Assembly: GCF_012641745.1 (NCBI RefSeq)
Contig: NZ_WEHZ01000002.1
Span: 124,001 to 188,000 of the forward strand
Reading direction: 5' to 3'
DNA length: 64,000 nt
Source of the DNA: Pseudoalteromonas peptidolytica
Lineage (GTDB): Bacteria; Pseudomonadota; Gammaproteobacteria; Enterobacterales; Alteromonadaceae
Shown here: one piece after another, positions 8,250-18,400 of the stretch
How positions within the stretch are numbered: position 1 is the stretch's first letter
Layout of the letters: each line of letters begins with the position of its first letter
The notes under the pieces: model-generated
What the model was told of the DNA's origin: nothing
Database searches by the model: none
Seen by the model: the letters and a program-made list of their open reading frames with translations, nothing else
Position numbers and translations under genes: made by a program

Positions 8250-9506
8250 ATGTTAGAACGTAACATGAATATTGCAGATTTTGACCCAGAATTGTCTGCA
8301 GCGATTGAAGCAGAAACTTCACGTCAAGAAGAGCACATCGAGCTTATCGCTTCTGAGAACTACTGTAGCCCACGTGTACTTGAAGCCCAGGGTTCTCAGC
8401 TAACAAACAAGTATGCTGAAGGTTACCCAGGTAAGCGTTACTATGGTGGTTGTGAGCACGTTGACGTGGTTGAGCAGCTTGCCATTGACCGTGCCAACGA
8501 GCTATTTGGTTCGACTTACGCAAACGTTCAGCCTCATGCTGGTTCACAAGCAAATGCGGCGGTATTCCAAGCGCTACTTCAGCCACATGATACAGTGCTA
8601 GGTATGAGTCTTGCTCACGGTGGTCACTTAACACACGGTTCACACGTAAACTTTTCTGGTAAAACGTACAATGCTATCCAGTACGGTCTAAACGAAGAAA
8701 CTGGCGAAATTGATTACGCTCAGGTTGAAGCATTAGCACTTGAGCACAAACCAAAAATGATCATCGGCGGTTTCTCTGCGTATTCAGGTATCGTTGACTG
8801 GGCTAAGTTCCGCGAAATCGCTGACAAAGTAGGTGCTTACCTACTTGTTGATATGGCGCATGTTGCAGGTCTCGTTGCTGCTGGTATTTACCCAAGCCCA
8901 GTGCCTCATGCACATGTTGTAACAACAACAACGCACAAAACGCTAGCGGGTCCTCGTGGTGGTCTTATCATCTCTGCTTGTGATGATGAAGAGATCTACA
9001 AAAAGCTAAACTCTGCCGTATTCCCCGGTGGCCAAGGTGGTCCTCTATGTCACGTTATCGCTGCGAAAGCAGTTGCGTTCAAAGAAGCACTACAGCCAGA
9101 GTTCAAGTCTTACCAAGAGCAAGTGGTTAAAAACGCACAAGCGATGGTTGCGGTACTTCAGGAACGTGGTTATAAAGTGGTTTCTGGCAAAACTGAAAAC
9201 CACCTGTTCCTACTTGACCTGATTGACAAAGACATCACAGGTAAAGATGCAGATGCTGCGCTTGGCCGTGCAAACATCACAGTAAATAAAAACTCTGTAC
9301 CAAACGACCCTCGTTCACCGTTTGTTACTTCAGGTCTTCGTATCGGTTCTCCTGCGATCACTCGTCGTGGCTTTAAAGAAGCTGAATCGAAAGAGCTTGC
9401 TGGCTGGATCTGTGATGTACTAGACAACATCAATGATGAGTCTGTACAAGCACAAGTGAAAGAAAAAGTAAAAGCAATTTGCGCTAAATTACCTGTTTAC
9501 GCATAA
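8250..9506 (+). CDS. glyA: Serine hydroxymethyltransferase
   Basis: The 418-residue PLP enzyme interconverts serine and glycine while charging tetrahydrofolate with a one-carbon unit. It is close to E. coli GlyA along its whole length: [13 protein letters not shown], the YGGCE and VDMAHVAGL segments, the PLP lysine in [14 protein letters not shown] and the C-terminal PVYA. TAGGAG lies a few bases before the ATG at 8250, and the start [12 protein letters not shown] fits E. coli MLKREMNIADYD. It is monocistronic: a MetR-type site stands upstream and a strong terminator follows. Confidence 0.97.
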   Translation: MLERNMNIADFDPELSAAIEAETSRQEEHIELIASENYCSPRVLEAQGSQLTNKYAEGYPGKRYYGGCEHVDVVEQLAIDRANELFGSTYANVQPHAGSQANAAVFQALLQPHDTVLGMSLAHGGHLTHGSHVNFSGKTYNAIQYGLNEETGEIDYAQVEALALEHKPKMIIGGFSAYSGIVDWAKFREIADKVGAYLLVDMAHVAGLVAAGIYPSPVPHAHVVTTTTHKTLAGPRGGLIISACDDEEIYKKLNSAVFPGGQGGPLCHVIAAKAVAFKEALQPEFKSYQEQVVKNAQAMVAVLQERGYKVVSGKTENHLFLLDLIDKDITGKDADAALGRANITVNKNSVPNDPRSPFVTSGLRIGSPAITRRGFKEAESKELAGWICDVLDNINDESVQAQVKEKVKAICAKLPVYA

Positions 9507-9541
9507 TTTCGCTCACAAAAAAGCAGTTTTTTGTTATGATT

Positions 9542-9572
9542 AAGGCCGCATTCAAGCGGCCTTTTTTGTTTT
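9542..9572 (+). terminator. Rho-independent terminator of glyA
   Basis: AAGGCCGC and GCGGCCTT form a perfect 8-bp GC-rich stem with a 6-base loop, followed by TTTTGTTTTT. It separates glyA from nrdR. Confidence 0.88.
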
Positions 9573-9591
9573 TAACTCAACGAGAGCGTCT

Positions 9592-10041
9592 ATGCATTGT
9601 CCATTTTGTACAGCCAAAGATACCAAAGTGATAGATTCACGATTGGTTGCTTCCGGCCATCAAGTCCGTCGTCGCCGTGAGTGTATTTTATGCCACGAAC
9701 GCTTTACTACTTTTGAAGGCGCGGAACTTCTGATGCCAAGAGTAATAAAACAAGATGGCACCAGAGAGCCGTTCAACGAAGACAAACTGCTTAATGGCAT
9801 GCACCGAGCGCTGGAAAAGCGCCCTGTTAGTACAGAACAAATAGAAGAAGTAGTACATCAGATTAAATCTCAAATTCGTGGTACAGGCGAGCGTGAAGTT
9901 CCAAGTGACATGATTGGTGAATGTATTATGGAAGCCCTCAAAAAGCTTGATAAAGTGGCTTACGTGCGATTTGCCTCAGTGTATCGCTCGTTTGAGGATA
10001 TTCGTGAGTTTGGTGAAGAGATTGCGAGGTTGGGGGATTGA
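9592..10041 (+). CDS. nrdR: Transcriptional repressor NrdR
   Basis: The 149-residue protein has an N-terminal zinc ribbon (MHCPFC near residues 1-6 and CILCHERF near 31-38) followed by an ATP-cone domain ([18 protein letters not shown]). NrdR senses ATP/dATP and represses ribonucleotide reductase operons by binding NrdR boxes. It heads the nrdR-ribD-ribE-ribBX order common in gammaproteobacteria. Its TGA stop overlaps the ribD TTG start. Confidence 0.97.
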   Translation: MHCPFCTAKDTKVIDSRLVASGHQVRRRRECILCHERFTTFEGAELLMPRVIKQDGTREPFNEDKLLNGMHRALEKRPVSTEQIEEVVHQIKSQIRGTGEREVPSDMIGECIMEALKKLDKVAYVRFASVYRSFEDIREFGEEIARLGD

Positions 10042-11150
10042 GCCAGTTCAAATCACAAGATCATGAATATATGAGCCGAGCTATCACGCTCGCAAAGCGC
10101 GGTAAATACACCACAACCCCAAACCCCAACGTAGGTTGTGTGATCGTAAAAGACGGTGAAATCGTTGGTGAAGGCGCGCATTTAAAAGCAGGTGAAGGCC
10201 ATGCTGAAGTACATGCGCTTAAGCAAGCTGGAGCTAAAGCTGCTGGTGCCACGGCTTATGTAACACTCGAACCTTGTAGTCATTACGGTAGAACGCCACC
10301 ATGTGCAAAAGGTCTGATTGACGCAGGTATCAGTAAAGTGGTTGCAGCTATGGTTGACCCTAACCCGCAAGTTGCAGGGCGTGGATTGGCAATGCTAGAA
10401 GCTGCGGGTATTGAAACGGCCTTTGGTTTGCTAGAACCACAAGCTAGAGCGCTAAATAATGGCTTTTTGAAACGAATGGAACAGGGATTGCCGTTCGTAA
10501 CCTGTAAGCTTGCAGCCTCTATTGACGGCAAAACAGCATTAAATAATGGTCAAAGCAAGTGGATCACCTCTGACGCAGCACGCTTGGATGTGCAGCATCA
10601 TCGCGCGCAAAGTTGTGTTGTCCTGAGCGGAGCCGATACTGTAATTGTCGATAATGCAAGGCTGAATGTGCGTGAGGCGCTGTTAGAAGACTGCGATTAC
10701 CCGCAATCAGAGTTACGTCAACCTGTACGCGCAATCATTGATTCTCAAAATCGACTGACTCCTGACCTTGCACTATTTAGCATTACATCTCCTGTGATTA
10801 TTTTTCGCCGTACTATTGATAATTCAAAAGATTGGCCTTATTTCGTAGAACAAGTAGTCGTACCTGAAATTAATGGCAAACTCGACCTACGAGCGGTGCT
10901 TAGCACATTGGCTGAAAAACAACATAATTATGTGTGGTTAGAAGCCGGAGCAACCCTTGCCGGAGTGATGCACGAGCGGGGGCTGATTGATGAGTATATT
11001 GTCTATTTAGCACCAAAAATCATTGGCTCAGGGAGCGGGTTGTTTAATACCGTGCCGTTACAGTCGATGGCGCAAATACCTGAATTGGTATTTGACGATG
11101 TGAGGCCAGTGGGGCCTGACCTTAAAATTACTGCGACTAAAGAGAAGTAA
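10038..11150 (+). CDS. ribD: Bifunctional riboflavin deaminase / reductase
   Basis: The N-terminal deaminase domain has the zinc motifs HAEVHAL and [11 protein letters not shown]. The C-terminal reductase domain begins near [15 protein letters not shown] and includes the [12 protein letters not shown] and [10 protein letters not shown] segments. The enzyme catalyses deamination and side-chain reduction of the pyrimidine product of GTP cyclohydrolase II. The start at 10038 is TTG and overlaps nrdR by four bases, giving [15 protein letters not shown]. An ATG at 10071 would cut off the first helix (E. coli begins MQDEYYMARA). Confidence 0.95.
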   Translation: MSQFKSQDHEYMSRAITLAKRGKYTTTPNPNVGCVIVKDGEIVGEGAHLKAGEGHAEVHALKQAGAKAAGATAYVTLEPCSHYGRTPPCAKGLIDAGISKVVAAMVDPNPQVAGRGLAMLEAAGIETAFGLLEPQARALNNGFLKRMEQGLPFVTCKLAASIDGKTALNNGQSKWITSDAARLDVQHHRAQSCVVLSGADTVIVDNARLNVREALLEDCDYPQSELRQPVRAIIDSQNRLTPDLALFSITSPVIIFRRTIDNSKDWPYFVEQVVVPEINGKLDLRAVLSTLAEKQHNYVWLEAGATLAGVMHERGLIDEYIVYLAPKIIGSGSGLFNTVPLQSMAQIPELVFDDVRPVGPDLKITATKEK

Positions 11151-11151
11151 C

Positions 11152-11808
11152 ATGTTTACAGGCATTATCGAAGCGACAGGGACACTAACTCAATTGCAGC
11201 CAAAGGGTGGTGATTTAGTTGTCCGAGTGAGCTCATCGTCACTTGATATGAGTGATGTAAACTTAGGGGACAGTATTGCAACCAATGGTGTTTGCCTTAC
11301 TGTAACTGAGAAGTTTCAAGATGGATTTAAAGCTGATGTTTCTAATGAAACCTTAAGTTTGACGCGCTTTGCCGAATATAAAAAAGGGCAAACGGTCAAT
11401 CTTGAAAAGGCGTTACAACCGGCATCGCGTTTGGGCGGCCATTTAGTGTCCGGCCATGTTGATGGGATAGCTGAAGTGGTAGAGATAACCCCGAATGCTA
11501 GAGCGACCGACTATTGGTTATCTGCCCCCGCATCACTAATGAAATATATACCTTATAAAGGTTCTGTTGCCATTGATGGTATTAGCTTGACCGTTAACGC
11601 AGTTGAACAAAATCGATTTAAATTAACGATTGTGCCGCATACGGCGCAAGAAACTACGATTGCAGGGTTTCAAGTTGGCTCAGAATTAAATCTTGAAGTC
11701 GATCAAATCGCCCGCTACCTCGAAAGACTAATTCAGGGGGAGCCAAGCGCTGCCAGCGAGACCACTCTCACAACAAGTCTATTGGCGAAAGCTGGCTTTA
11801 TAAAGTAG
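11152..11808 (+). CDS. ribE: Riboflavin synthase, alpha subunit
   Basis: The 218-residue protein has two lumazine-binding barrels, each opening with the typical pattern ([10 protein letters not shown] at residue 1 and [10 protein letters not shown] near residue 98). The catalytic segment NGVCLTV is seen in the first barrel and its counterpart DGISLTVN in the second. It dismutates two dimethyl-ribityllumazine molecules to riboflavin. It starts one base after the ribD stop. The E. coli name for this gene is ribC. Confidence 0.96.
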   Translation: MFTGIIEATGTLTQLQPKGGDLVVRVSSSSLDMSDVNLGDSIATNGVCLTVTEKFQDGFKADVSNETLSLTRFAEYKKGQTVNLEKALQPASRLGGHLVSGHVDGIAEVVEITPNARATDYWLSAPASLMKYIPYKGSVAIDGISLTVNAVEQNRFKLTIVPHTAQETTIAGFQVGSELNLEVDQIARYLERLIQGEPSAASETTLTTSLLAKAGFIK

Positions 11809-11836
11809 CCACAGACAAAGTAAAAATGGGAAAACT

Positions 11837-12949
11837 ATGAGTTTGAATAGTGCTGAGGAAATCATCGCCGATATTAAAGCCGGTAAAATGGTTATTTTGA
11901 TGGATGATGAAGACCGAGAAAATGAAGGTGATCTGATCGTTGCAGCAGAGCACATTACACCAGATGCAATTAATTTCATGGCAACGTATGGTCGTGGGCT
12001 AATCTGTTTGACCATGACGCAAGAGCGTTGTGAGCAGCTTAACTTACCATTGATGGTGAAAACTAACGGTGCTCAGTTTTCTACCAACTTTACTTTGTCT
12101 ATTGAGGCTGCGAAGGGCGTAACAACGGGTATTTCCGCTGCTGATCGTGCTCGTACCGTGCAAGCTGCGGTCGCTAAAGGTGCAGTACCTGAGGATATTG
12201 TACAGCCAGGTCATATCTTCCCAATTATGGCGCAGCCAGGCGGCGTTTTAACGCGCGCAGGTCATACTGAAGCTGGATGTGATTTAGCGCGTTTGGCAGG
12301 ACTGGAGCCTGCCTCTGTGATTGTTGAAATTCTAAATCCAGACGGCACCATGGCACGTCGCCCACAACTAGAAGTATTCGCCAAAGAGCACGATATAAAA
12401 ATCGGTACAATTGCAGACTTAATTGAATATCGTAACTTAAATGAAACTACCATTGAAAAAGTGGCGGAATGTCGATTACCTACTGAATTTGGTGAGTTTA
12501 ATTTAGTAACTTACAAAGATACTATTGATAATCAACTTCATTATGCAATGGTCAAAGGTGACATTAAAACGGAAGATGCAAACTTGGTACGTGTGCATCT
12601 ACAAAGCACGTTTAACGATATTCTCCATTCTGATCGCAGCGCGGATAGAAGTTGGACGCTGCAAAGCGCTATGAAGCATATCGCTGAAAATGATGGGGTT
12701 CTAGTGATCCTTGGTAAACAAGAGCGCAGCGAAGATATGGAAGCCTTGGTGAAAGCTTTTGCCGCAGAAGATGCTGGAGAGCAAGTTAATTATCGTAAAT
12801 TCCAAGGCACATCACGTACCGTTGGTATTGGCTCTCAAATCTTGGCTGATTTAGGTATTCAGAAGATGCGCCTAATGAGTCTACCGAAAAAGTACCATGC
12901 TCTATCAGGCTTCCATTTAGAAGTCGTTGAATACGTCGAACCAAATTAA
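11837..12949 (+). CDS. ribBX: DHBP synthase fused to a degenerate GTP cyclohydrolase II domain (RibBX type)
   Basis: Residues 1 to about 205 form 3,4-dihydroxy-2-butanone-4-phosphate synthase, with [12 protein letters not shown] and [22 protein letters not shown]. Residues of about 206-370 keep the overall GTP cyclohydrolase II framework ([34 protein letters not shown]). The zinc-binding cysteine motif (CDCG in active enzymes) is replaced by a cysteine-free segment RSADRSW, and the RGIG element is lost. The C-terminal half is therefore unlikely to open GTP, and a separate ribA elsewhere is expected. This architecture was described as RibBX in Proteobacteria. It sits 28 bases after ribE. Confidence 0.92.
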   Translation: MSLNSAEEIIADIKAGKMVILMDDEDRENEGDLIVAAEHITPDAINFMATYGRGLICLTMTQERCEQLNLPLMVKTNGAQFSTNFTLSIEAAKGVTTGISAADRARTVQAAVAKGAVPEDIVQPGHIFPIMAQPGGVLTRAGHTEAGCDLARLAGLEPASVIVEILNPDGTMARRPQLEVFAKEHDIKIGTIADLIEYRNLNETTIEKVAECRLPTEFGEFNLVTYKDTIDNQLHYAMVKGDIKTEDANLVRVHLQSTFNDILHSDRSADRSWTLQSAMKHIAENDGVLVILGKQERSEDMEALVKAFAAEDAGEQVNYRKFQGTSRTVGIGSQILADLGIQKMRLMSLPKKYHALSGFHLEVVEYVEPN

Positions 12950-12958
12950 TTTCAAAAA

Positions 12959-13037
12959 GCCAAATTGATTGTAATCGCCTATAGTCAGATAGTAGGCGAT
13001 TACCATATTACTGTGCTATCATGCGCCTCAATTTGGC
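12959..13037 (+). promoter_or_regulatory. Nested stem-loop element in the ribH leader
   Basis: An outer pair, GCCAAATTGA at 12959-12968 with TCAATTTGGC at 13028-13037, encloses an inner hairpin, GTAATCGCCTA at 12971-12981 with TAGGCGATTAC at 12993-13003. Both stems are perfect (10 and 11 bp). The element ends 28 bases before the ribH start. The inner hairpin lacks a T-run, so it is not an ordinary terminator. I do not see the conserved FMN riboswitch blocks. Its function is unknown; leader regulation or transcript processing are possible. Confidence 0.6.
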
Positions 13038-13065
13038 AATTGCTCATACAGATTAGGAACATCTA

Positions 13066-13530
13066 ATGAAAGTAATCGAAGGTAATAAGTACGCCCCTGG
13101 CAAAAAATTTGCCATTGTCATTTCACGTTTTAATGATTTCATTGGTAGCAGCCTACTTGAGGGTGCGGTAGATGAGTTAAAGCGTACTGGTGGTGTTAGT
13201 GATGAGGACATCACGGTAGTGTATGTACCGGGAGCGGTTGAACTACCACTAGCAGCAAAGCGCATAGCAATGAAAAAAGAGCATGATGCAATCATTGCCT
13301 TAGGTGTGATCATCCGTGGTGGTACGCCACACTTCGATTTAGTGGCGAATGAGTCAAACAAAGGTTTGGCTTGTGTTTCATTAGATTATGATATTCCAGT
13401 TGCTTTTGGGGTGTTAACTACTGAGAGCATTGAGCAAGCTATAGAGCGCGCGGGCACTAAAATGGGTAACAAAGGCGGTGAAGCTGCCCTTGGTGCACTA
13501 GAAATGGTGAACGTGCTAGAGCAAATTTAA
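13066..13530 (+). CDS. ribH: 6,7-dimethyl-8-ribityllumazine synthase
   Basis: The 154-residue protein condenses the ribityl pyrimidine with dihydroxybutanone phosphate, the penultimate step of riboflavin synthesis. Diagnostic segments are SRFNDFI, the active-site stretch [29 protein letters not shown] and [16 protein letters not shown]. It follows ribBX after a 116-base structured gap and precedes nusB by 11 bases. Confidence 0.97.
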   Translation: MKVIEGNKYAPGKKFAIVISRFNDFIGSSLLEGAVDELKRTGGVSDEDITVVYVPGAVELPLAAKRIAMKKEHDAIIALGVIIRGGTPHFDLVANESNKGLACVSLDYDIPVAFGVLTTESIEQAIERAGTKMGNKGGEAALGALEMVNVLEQI

Positions 13531-13541
13531 GAGGAATCTCA

Positions 13542-13952
13542 GTGAAACCAGCAGCTAGACGCAAAGCACGTGTACTTGCTTTACAAGCTATTTATTCTTG
13601 GCAGTTAAGTGGTAACCCAATTGCCGACATCGAACAGCAGATGTTGATCGAAAATGACGTATCTAAAGTGGATGTTGAGTACTTTAAAGACTTAGCTCGT
13701 GGCGTAGTGGTTAATCAAAAGCAGCTTGATGAAGCTGTCAAACCACATTTAGCACGTCCACTTGAAGAATTAGATATGGTTGAGTTGGCTGTGCTACGTG
13801 TTAGTGCTTATGAACTTAAGTTCCGTGAAGATGTACCATATAAAGTGGCGATCAATGAAGGCATAGAGTTGGCAAAAATGTTTGGCGCAGAAGAGAGCCA
13901 CAAGTTTGTCAATGGTGTGCTGGACAAAGCGGTTAAGTTTATTCGTAAATAA
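13542..13952 (+). CDS. nusB: Transcription antitermination factor NusB
   Basis: This all-helical RNA-binding protein of 136 residues forms the boxA antitermination complex with NusE (S10). The start [19 protein letters not shown] and the C-terminal [16 protein letters not shown] and KFVNGVLDK segments are family signatures. The start codon is GTG at 13542, supported by GAGGAA just upstream. The ribH-nusB-thiL-pgpA order is conserved in many gammaproteobacteria. Confidence 0.96.
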   Translation: MKPAARRKARVLALQAIYSWQLSGNPIADIEQQMLIENDVSKVDVEYFKDLARGVVVNQKQLDEAVKPHLARPLEELDMVELAVLRVSAYELKFREDVPYKVAINEGIELAKMFGAEESHKFVNGVLDKAVKFIRK

Positions 13953-13968
13953 GTTTTACGATAGGAAT

Positions 13969-13991
13969 AGCCGGCTTAGGCCGGCTTTTTT
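13969..13991 (+). terminator. Hairpin with T-run between nusB and thiL
   Basis: AGCCGG and CCGGCT pair across a 6-base loop and are followed by a run of six or more T residues. The thiL ATG begins only a few bases after the T-run, so readthrough or a local start must supply thiL. Confidence 0.75.
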
Positions 13992-13995
13992 GTGT

Positions 13996-14958
13996 ATGAA
14001 AGAATTTGAGCTAATCAATCGTTATTTTAAGGGACGTGGTATTATTCGTCGAGATGTGGAACTTGGCATTGGAGACGACTGTGCACTGGTATCTGTACCT
14101 ACTGGTCACCAACTAGCAGTGACTACTGATACGCTGGTTTCTGGCGTTCATTTCTTTGAAGACATTCCTCCAAGAGCATTAGGACATCGGGTCATTGCAG
14201 TGAATCTTAGTGATTTGGCAGCAATGGGAGCGGAACCAACCTGGATCTCTTTGGGGCTGACATTACCGACAGCTGATATGGAGTGGCTAGAAGCTTTTAC
14301 AGAAGGCATGCATGAAATTGCAGAGTACTACAATGTACAAGTAATTGGTGGCGACACGACACAAGGGCCGCTGACTATTACTGTGTGTGCAAAAGGGATA
14401 GTGCCAAATGGTAAAGCCTTAAAACGCTCGAGCGCGCGTGTTGGTGATTGGATATATGTCACCGGATCGTTGGGCGATGCGGGTTTAGCGATCGAAGCTC
14501 GCAAACAGGAGTTGATGCTGGATCCTCTGCATTATAAAGCAGCACTTGATAAGTTTCATTATCCAGCCCCACGTGTGGCCGCAGGACAAGTGTTGCGTGG
14601 TTTGGCGACATCAGCAATAGATATTTCCGACGGCTTATTGGCTGATTTACAGCATATTTTAAAGGCCTCATTAGTCGGTGCCAAAATTCACGTTGATAAA
14701 GTCCCAATGTCGAATGCTTTACGTGCTAGTCTAGATGAAGCTGCTCGACTGCGGTTAGCGCTCAGTTTTGGAGATGATTACGAGTTATTATTTACCGTTA
14801 ATGATAACAATAAAAATGCAGTTGAAACTCGGCTAAAACAATATGGTGTTGAACCTGTTTGTATTGGCCAAATTACGGCGCATAATGGTGAAGTTCAATT
14901 GGTTAATAAAGGTCAACCTTATCAATTAAGTGGCCAAGGTTTTGAGCACTTTAGCTAG
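13996..14958 (+). CDS. thiL: Thiamine-monophosphate kinase
   Basis: The 320-residue ATP-dependent enzyme makes thiamine diphosphate from thiamine monophosphate. The start MKEFELINRYF matches family N-termini, and the key segments are DVELGIGDDCAL, TDTLVSGVHF, NLSDLAAMGA, VIGGDTTQG and IDISDGLLADL. The ATG at 13996 lies directly after a terminator T-run and no Shine-Dalgarno is next to it. AGGAA at 13963-13967 is about 30 bases upstream, on the other side of the hairpin. Confidence 0.95.
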   Translation: MKEFELINRYFKGRGIIRRDVELGIGDDCALVSVPTGHQLAVTTDTLVSGVHFFEDIPPRALGHRVIAVNLSDLAAMGAEPTWISLGLTLPTADMEWLEAFTEGMHEIAEYYNVQVIGGDTTQGPLTITVCAKGIVPNGKALKRSSARVGDWIYVTGSLGDAGLAIEARKQELMLDPLHYKAALDKFHYPAPRVAAGQVLRGLATSAIDISDGLLADLQHILKASLVGAKIHVDKVPMSNALRASLDEAARLRLALSFGDDYELLFTVNDNNKNAVETRLKQYGVEPVCIGQITAHNGEVQLVNKGQPYQLSGQGFEHFS

Positions 14959-14966
14959 GAGTAGGT

Positions 14967-15449
14967 TTGGCTAAGCAGTACAAATTTAATTTAAAGAAGC
15001 CACACCAATTTTTGGCGTTAGGCTTTGGGTTAGGGCTGGCAAAAAAAGCGCCCGGCACGGTAGGGACTTTTGCCGCATTACCATTTATTTTGCTCACCCA
15101 AAGTGCGCCTGTTTGGTTGCAGTGTTTGGTGGCAATAGTGATGACTTTGCTTGGTATTTGGCTATGTGGCAAAACTGCAACCGATGTTAATGTACATGAT
15201 CATCCCGCAATCGTTTGGGATGAAGTCGCAGGTTTCTATATCACAATGATTGGTGCGGCGATAAGCTGGCAATCTTTAGTTGTTGGTTTTATATTGTTCC
15301 GCTTTTTCGATATTTTTAAGCCCGGACCAATAAGATGGCTAGATAAACGCTTACATGGTGGGTCTGGAATTATGTTAGATGATGTATTAGCTGGTGTTTT
15401 TTCATTGATTTGCGTGCAAGCTTTGTTTAAAACTGGCATCTTAGTCTAA
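14967..15449 (+). CDS. pgpA: Phosphatidylglycerophosphatase A
   Basis: This inner-membrane phosphatase makes phosphatidylglycerol from phosphatidylglycerol phosphate. The 160-residue product has PHQFLALGFGLGLAKKAPGT, the acidic motif VHDHPAIVWDEVAGF and FDIFKPGPIRWLDK, plus several hydrophobic segments. The start codon is TTG at 14967, eight bases after the thiL stop and preceded by AGGAG. It ends the nrdR-to-pgpA gene series. Confidence 0.95.
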   Translation: MAKQYKFNLKKPHQFLALGFGLGLAKKAPGTVGTFAALPFILLTQSAPVWLQCLVAIVMTLLGIWLCGKTATDVNVHDHPAIVWDEVAGFYITMIGAAISWQSLVVGFILFRFFDIFKPGPIRWLDKRLHGGSGIMLDDVLAGVFSLICVQALFKTGILV

Positions 15450-15473
15450 TAATACTGATGTGATGGAATAAAG

Positions 15474-18400
15474 ATGACAAGGCTATTGTTTTTCATTTTC
15501 ACTTTGCTGTTACCGTTTATGACTCATGCGGCAATTGATGATTACGTCGTTAAACAGTGGAATATCCAAAGTGGATTGCCATCACAGAGTGTCAAAAGTG
15601 TGGTTCAGGATGATCAAGGTTACATCTGGCTTGGTACACAATTTGGCTTGAGTCGCTTTGACGGTCACCAATTTCAAAATTTTAACACCCAAAATGCTGA
15701 CTTTTTAAATAGTAATGCCATCAATAAGCTCATCGTTGATCGTTTTGGCATGCTTTGGGTTGGCACCCGCCGTGGCTTACTTCGACTTAATCCAAAAACG
15801 TTGGAAGCCAGACGCTTTGACCTACAAGGCCCAGTAAGAGATATATTACAAGATAAAGATGGTGGTATTTGGATTGCAGCAAATGGGTTGTACTATGTAT
15901 CCGCCAAAAAGCTTACGCTTGCAGCAAATCATATCGAGCAAAGTACATTAGATGTAACTCAGATCAATCAGATTGTTGGCTCAGTTACCAAAATGGCATT
16001 AGTTCCTGATGGCATTTGGTTAGTGAACGAACGTCACTTACTAAAAATCAGTGAATCTAGTAATCGAAACGGCGATGGCGTAAGGCTTGAACTGGCCAGT
16101 AAGGTCTCTATGCCAGAGCAACTGGCTCAAACGATTATCCACGATTTAGCTTGGGTCGATGGAAAGCTCTATTTAGCCTCAGAGTTGGGAGCTTACTTTC
16201 TTGATTTTGATGAAGTACTTCGGCGCTATCAAGAAGTAGGAAACAATGCGGTCTATAAGTTTCTTAATGATAAGGAAGGTGGGCTGTGGGTTTCTACCTA
16301 TGGGCGTTTATTGTACCGCCAAAATAATGGTGTGTGGCAGGCTGTAGAACCCATTCAGTTAGATCAAAGTATTTGGTTTGCCGACATCTTTTTGGACAAA
16401 GATAATAATATCTGGCTTGCTAGTCTAAATGAAGGGTTATGGCTTGCCCATGCGGGGAAAGTTGAGCGTCATCATATAGGCTTAAAAACTAACCAAGCTA
16501 TTTCCGCCATTACTCAAGGGCCTAACGGAAAATTATGGGTGGCTAGCCGTGAGGGGTTGGGAATTATCAGTTTAAAAGATAGCTATCAACCGGTATTAAC
16601 CAGTGCCCAATTAAACCGCTCGGTGATTCATGACTTAGAATTTATTGGCGACAGGTTAATTTTGGGCACCGATCGCGGTGCGCTACTATACGAAAATGGT
16701 ACTTTGCAAAAAATTAATGAGCGAGAGCTGAGGCAGAATCCTGTTTTTTCGCTCAGCCCTTCAAACCGAGGTGGCATGTGGTTTGGTACGGGGCGAGGAT
16801 TGTATAGACTCGATTATAAAGGTATTACACCCTTTGCGTATAATGCCTTCTTAGGCAGCCAATTTGTGACTTTTGTTGAAGATTTTCCAAGGTATGGCTT
16901 TCTTGGTACTAACAAAGGGGCTTACAGGTACAATGACAAGGGCATTGAAAAAATAGGCTCACAAACGTCTCTCGATTCAGCTTATGTCACGAGTATTTTG
17001 CACCTAGACACTGTGACGACGTTAGTTGGCTCACTAAATGATGGGCTATTTTATCGAACATCGGCTGGAGATTGGTATCAATTAGATGCCTCCAACGGCC
17101 TGCCATACGGCTCCATTTTTTCGTTACATTTTGACAAACTCAATAAACTAATTTGGGTAAGTACGATGAAAGGTGTTTACAGGATGCCTGTGGCACAGTT
17201 TTCTCATGTGATAGAGAGTTTGCAAGTTGAGCAAGTAATAAGTCCGTTTGACAAGCAGCTTGATGGTAGGCCGAGTCAGTGCTGCTCTGGGCTTGGGCAT
17301 GATGCGGTGGTGGAAACTGAATCTGCGATTTTTTATCCAAGTTTGCAAGGGGTGGTAGAGATCCCTAAAAATGTACAGCTATTCGGAGGGGGAGGATTAC
17401 AGCCTCGTTTGGAATCGCTCACAACCCACGATAGAGTGTTTAGTGCTGACTCATTGAATCAGGTTATTTCACTCGATACGTCAGAAAGAGATTTGACGAT
17501 TAACTATACGGCCATTGATTTCTATGCACCGCAAAGCATCGAGTTTAGATATATGCTTGAAGGGCATGATAATCAGTGGCGTGATGCGCAGTCTCGTCGA
17601 GAAGCAATTTATACTAATTTACCACCAGGAAACTTTACGTTTATTTTAGAAGCGAAACGTCAAGGGCAAGACTGGGAGCAAGCAAAAACACTGGCGTTAC
17701 CGGTTACACTACCGCGTCGTTTTGATGAGACAATTTATTTTAGGCTATTTATTACATGTGCCTTTATCTTCATGTTTTATTTAATTTTCTGGGTGTTCAG
17801 AGCACAGGAAAGAAGAAAGCAGGCGGCGTTAGAAAGTCTCATCGCTGAGCGTACCACGGAGCTTAGAAAAGCGAATGAAAAACTCAATCAAGTGAATACA
17901 CAGCTGAAGTTGGTGAGTCACTCTGATGAATTAACAGGGCTGCGAAGCCGCCGCTTCTTGTTTGATCAGCTACCAAAAGATGTAGAGCATTATCAACGTA
18001 ATGCTCAGTCACTACAGGCGCAGAACAAAAGCCTAGTGTTGATGATAATGAACATTGATGACTTCAGTAAAATCAATGACTCCTACGGCCCAATTGGTGG
18101 TGATAGTTGCTTGCAGCAGTTGGCCACGTTACTTAATACTCGGACTCAAGGATCTGATTATGTTGTACGTTGGAGTGGAGATGAATTTTTATTGCTGCTG
18201 CGAGACTTCAGCAGGGATTATATTGAAGAGTATGTGAGTGACTTGTGTAAAGCAATTGCTGAGACAGAATATCGCTTACCTAACGGTAAAACCACTAATC
18301 TGACCGTGTCTATGGGGTGGTCGTACTATCCATTGCCGTTACTCGGCGGCAAAGTGATTGGTTGGGAATCATCGGTGAATCTGGCCGATATTGCCTTACA

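Noticed and set aside
8074..8322. An 82-codon reverse-strand frame overlapping the glyA start
   Set aside because: It runs into glyA in antisense, has no ribosome site or family pattern, and covers the MetR-type box and promoter.
12971..13003. FMN riboswitch in front of ribH
   Set aside because: The structured leader lacks the conserved FMN-element sequence blocks and has a different shape (two nested stems).
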